A stretch of 64,000 nt of DNA from Megamerina dolium (taxonomy: Eukaryota; Arthropoda; Insecta; Diptera; Megamerinidae), in contig OY978529.1 in assembly GCA_963854835.1 (NCBI GenBank), positions 34,406,055-34,470,054 on the forward strand. The letters are read 5' to 3'. Position 1 is the stretch's first letter; each line of letters starts with the position of its first letter. The translations under genes and the position numbers were made by a program. Shown one piece after another: positions 61,587 through 64,000 of the stretch. A model generated the notes under the pieces. The model had not been told where the DNA came from. It ran no database searches and worked only from the letters and a program-made list of their open reading frames with translations.

Positions 61587-63437
61587 AAATATAGAGAGAA
61601 AAGGAGTGCAGAGAGACGTCTTTTCAGGCGCAAGAAGAGGGAGTTGGAAAGACGCGAGTGTGAGGAGATAGAGATGTGTACCGACAAGAATGAGACTCGA
61701 AAATTCTTTGAAAAGATCAAGCGCCTGAGTGGAGGTTTAAATCCCGGAGCCTCTTCTTGTCGTGATGGAAATGGGAATCTGGTTACGGATGTCCAGAGTG
61801 TACTGAGCCTATGGAGGGAACACTTCTCCACGTTACTGAATGGCGATGCTACGAACAATTCCGCCAGTGGAGGAGAATGCCCGATAACCCCAATTACAGA
61901 TGATGGTGTTGATGTTCCACCACCCGACTATGACGAGGTTGAAACGGCCATTTTAAGGCTGAAGAACAACAAAGCTGCAGGTGCTGATGGCCTGCCTGCC
62001 GAGTTGTTTAAGACCGGAGGCGATGAGCTGCTCACCCGCATGCACCAGCTCATAAGCAGAAGATGGTCGGATGATACATAAAAAAGGAGACCCCACAATT
62101 TGCGCCAACTACCGTGGAATAAGTCTCCTGAGCATCGCGTACAAGGTTCTATCGAGCGTAATGTGTGAAAGGTTGAAGCCTATGCTCAGCAACCTGATTG
62201 GACCTTATCAGTGTGGCTTCAGACCTGGTAAATCCACCATCGACCAGATTTTCACACTGCGCCAAATCCTGGAGAAGACCCAAGAAAAACCGATCGACAC
62301 ACACCACCTATTTGTTGATTATAAAGCCGCTTTCGACAGTCCGATAAGGGATTACCTCTACGCAACAATGTCTGAGTTCGGTATTCCTGCAAAGCTCATT
62401 CGACTTTGTAGAATGACACTGCATAACTCCCGCTGTGCAGTGAAAATTGGGAAGGACCTCTCCGCACCGTTTAATACCGAACGGGGTTTCAGACAAGGTG
62501 ATTCGTTATCGTGCGACTTTTTTAATCTTATTATGGAGAAAATAATACGAGCTGCTGATCTACGACATAATGGCACTATCTTCAACAAAAGTGTTATGCT
62601 GTTAGCGTATGCCGACGATATTGACATAATCGGCATGAACACGCGAGCAGTCAGTGCAGCATTCTCAGAGTTGGAAAGAGAGTCGCGTCGGATGGGTCTG
62701 AAGGTGAACGAGGGCAAGACGAAGTATCTAGTGTCAACAAACAAAGAGTCCCGGCGTCTTGGACAGCACGTCACTGTTGACAACTACGCTTTTGAAGTAG
62801 TAAGGGACTTTGTCTATCTTGGAACCAGCATTAACAGCAGTAATGACGTCAGCTTGGAGATCATTCGTAGGATAACTCTTGCTAACAGGTGTTACTTTGG
62901 GCTGAGTAAGCAATTGAGAAGTCGAGCCCTCTCTCGAAGAACGAAAACTACACTCTACAAGTCTCTAATCATGCCTGTCCTAACATATGGCGCTGAATCC
63001 TGGACAATTTCCACCTCGGATGAGCGAATGCTTGGAGTTTTCGAGAGAAAAATCCTACGCAAGATCTTTGGACCTATTTGTGTTGGTGGCGAGTACCGAA
63101 TAAGGTACAACCATGAGCTGTACGAGCTGTATGCCGATATTGACATAGTAAAGCGCATCAAAATCCAGCGGCTACGCTGGCTAGGTCATGTCGAGCGAAT
63201 GGAAGAACACGCTCCAGCTTAGAAGGTGGTATATTCGGAACCCGCTGGAGGACGACGCAAAAGAGGAAGACCAAACCTCCGGTGGAAAGACCAAGTACTG
63301 GAGAACCTGACGGCGCTTGGAATTTCTAACTGGCGCCAGCTAGCGAAGAACAGAGATGGCTGGCGAAGCATGTTATTTTCGGCCTAAATCGATATTCGGT
63401 TGTTATGGCCACATAACAACAACAACAATAATAAATA
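61587..63437 (+). mobile_element. RTE-like LINE, longest copy D (most of RT to 3' end)
   Basis: Non-LTR retrotransposon lacking its endonuclease half. It begins in the pre-RT region (RRKKRELERREC), passes NNKAAGADGLPAELFK, ANYRGISLLSIAYK, GFRPGKSTIDQIFTLRQI, FVDYKAAFD (first catalytic Asp), GFRQGDSL and YADDIDI (catalytic Asp pair), then the C-terminal domain shared with copies A-C, the same 3' UTR and a tail. Its tail is (AAC)n/(AAT)n, not (TAAG)n. Two lesions: a deletion with frameshift at about 62055-62075 and a TAG at 63220-63222. Confidence 0.93.
61590..63389 (+). pseudogene. Reverse transcriptase ORF of LINE copy D, broken
   Basis: The RT copies element RNA into DNA at the target nick. 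All palm-domain catalytic residues (Asp of VDYKAAFD, both Asp of YADD) are present. A first frame ends in a chance stop at 62081. The next frame resumes at IHKKGDPTICANYRG, and the missing link (the segment before HKKGD in relatives) shows that roughly 40 nt were lost. The AAG to TAG change in HAPAKK then cuts off the last 55 codons (GRRKRGRPNLRWKD... SMLFSA), which stay open. Not functional. Confidence 0.9.
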
Positions 63438-64000
63438 TTTCAAAGCATGGTTAGAACTTGAGCACAATAGATCTATTGGTTGCAGTGCAGACCCACTTAA
63501 AAAGTTTTAAAGTAGAGGGAAATTTTTCGCGGTAAACAAAAGGTGAAGTTCTCACAAATAATCTTAAAATACTTCCAAAATATATTCTGAGAAATTTAGA
63601 AAATTATACGGTAATTTGGGGTTTTAACTAATGAAAAAAAATTTGAGCCACAATTTATATACATATATATTACGAAACATGAATATTTCCAACAAAAAAA
63701 AAATTCCCTACTTTTTCAATATAAGAAATTATTAAATTTGTGATTTTAGAAATAGAGATATGATTTTCCGATTTTTGGAAAAAAGAAACTACTATGTTAA
63801 ACGATTTTGTATTAAAAAATTTGTCAACAATAATTTAACCTTTCGAAATTATATGTTTTTTTCCATTGAATATTCTCTAATTTGATATTTTTCAACAATT
63901 ACGATTTGTTTTAATCAGAATGATCGACTTTATTGAACGATTTTCGGGTTTGTTAAAGCTGACATTGTGATGGGCAGACAGAAGTTACTGGATTATTGTT

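Larger units (their letters stand above)
59861..64000 (+). other. Paxillin intron 6 (incomplete in window)
   Basis: Begins with donor GTAAGT. No acceptor leading into LIM-domain coding sequence is visible before the end of the window. It contains an AATC/GATTAAT-rich stretch (60230-60500) and an RTE-like LINE; otherwise AT-rich and featureless. Confidence 0.75.

Overview
The window looks like nuclear DNA of a higher (schizophoran) fly. It is AT-rich, host genes have introns of 60-110 bp as well as very long ones, and the repeats are typical of Diptera: mariner/Tc1 elements, RTE-like and I-like LINEs, and a tRNA-derived SINE. No prokaryotic, plasmid, phage or CRISPR feature is visible. Three host genes, all on the + strand, can be supported; almost all other recognisable coding sequence comes from transposable elements. 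The species cannot be named from sequence reading alone.

Layout. 69-875: a two-exon MADF-BESS DNA-binding protein gene. 1.4-2.95 kb: LINE and SINE debris and a small hairpin. 3407-5498: a complete four-exon tetraspanin (229 aa) with a 5' UTR intron. 5.5-8.0 kb: AT-rich intergenic DNA. 8015-59860: the 5' half of Paxillin (Pax). It starts with a 13-nt coding piece (MDDL + G), then a 50.6-kb intron, then five exons at 58643-59860 that carry LD motifs 1-4. The reading frame runs on into an intron that fills the rest of the window, so LD5 and the LIM domains must lie beyond 64000.

The long Pax intron holds most of the elements: five or more Tc1/mariner-type remnants, one nearly intact 1651-bp Tc1 element with doubled (IR/DR) ends, a TTAA-flanked and a TAA-flanked non-autonomous DNA element, three RTE-like LINE copies, several RNase H fragments of I-like LINEs, about ten copies of one SINE family, and arrays of about 150-165 bp degenerate tandem repeats. 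A fourth, longer RTE copy lies in the next Pax intron.

The most interesting signal is regulatory. Besides the canonical first exon there are four further ATG-to-donor segments in the long intron (30029, 34017, 41248, 54817). All end in the same splice phase as exon 1 and can join Pax exon 2 in frame. Three of them are exactly 85 nt (28 codons + 1 nt), and two share Lys-Ile-Asp at codons 8-10. If used, they would be alternative promoters giving paxillins with different N-termini, some keeping and some losing the start of the LD1 motif. This is inference from phase, donor sequence and length; transcript data would decide it.
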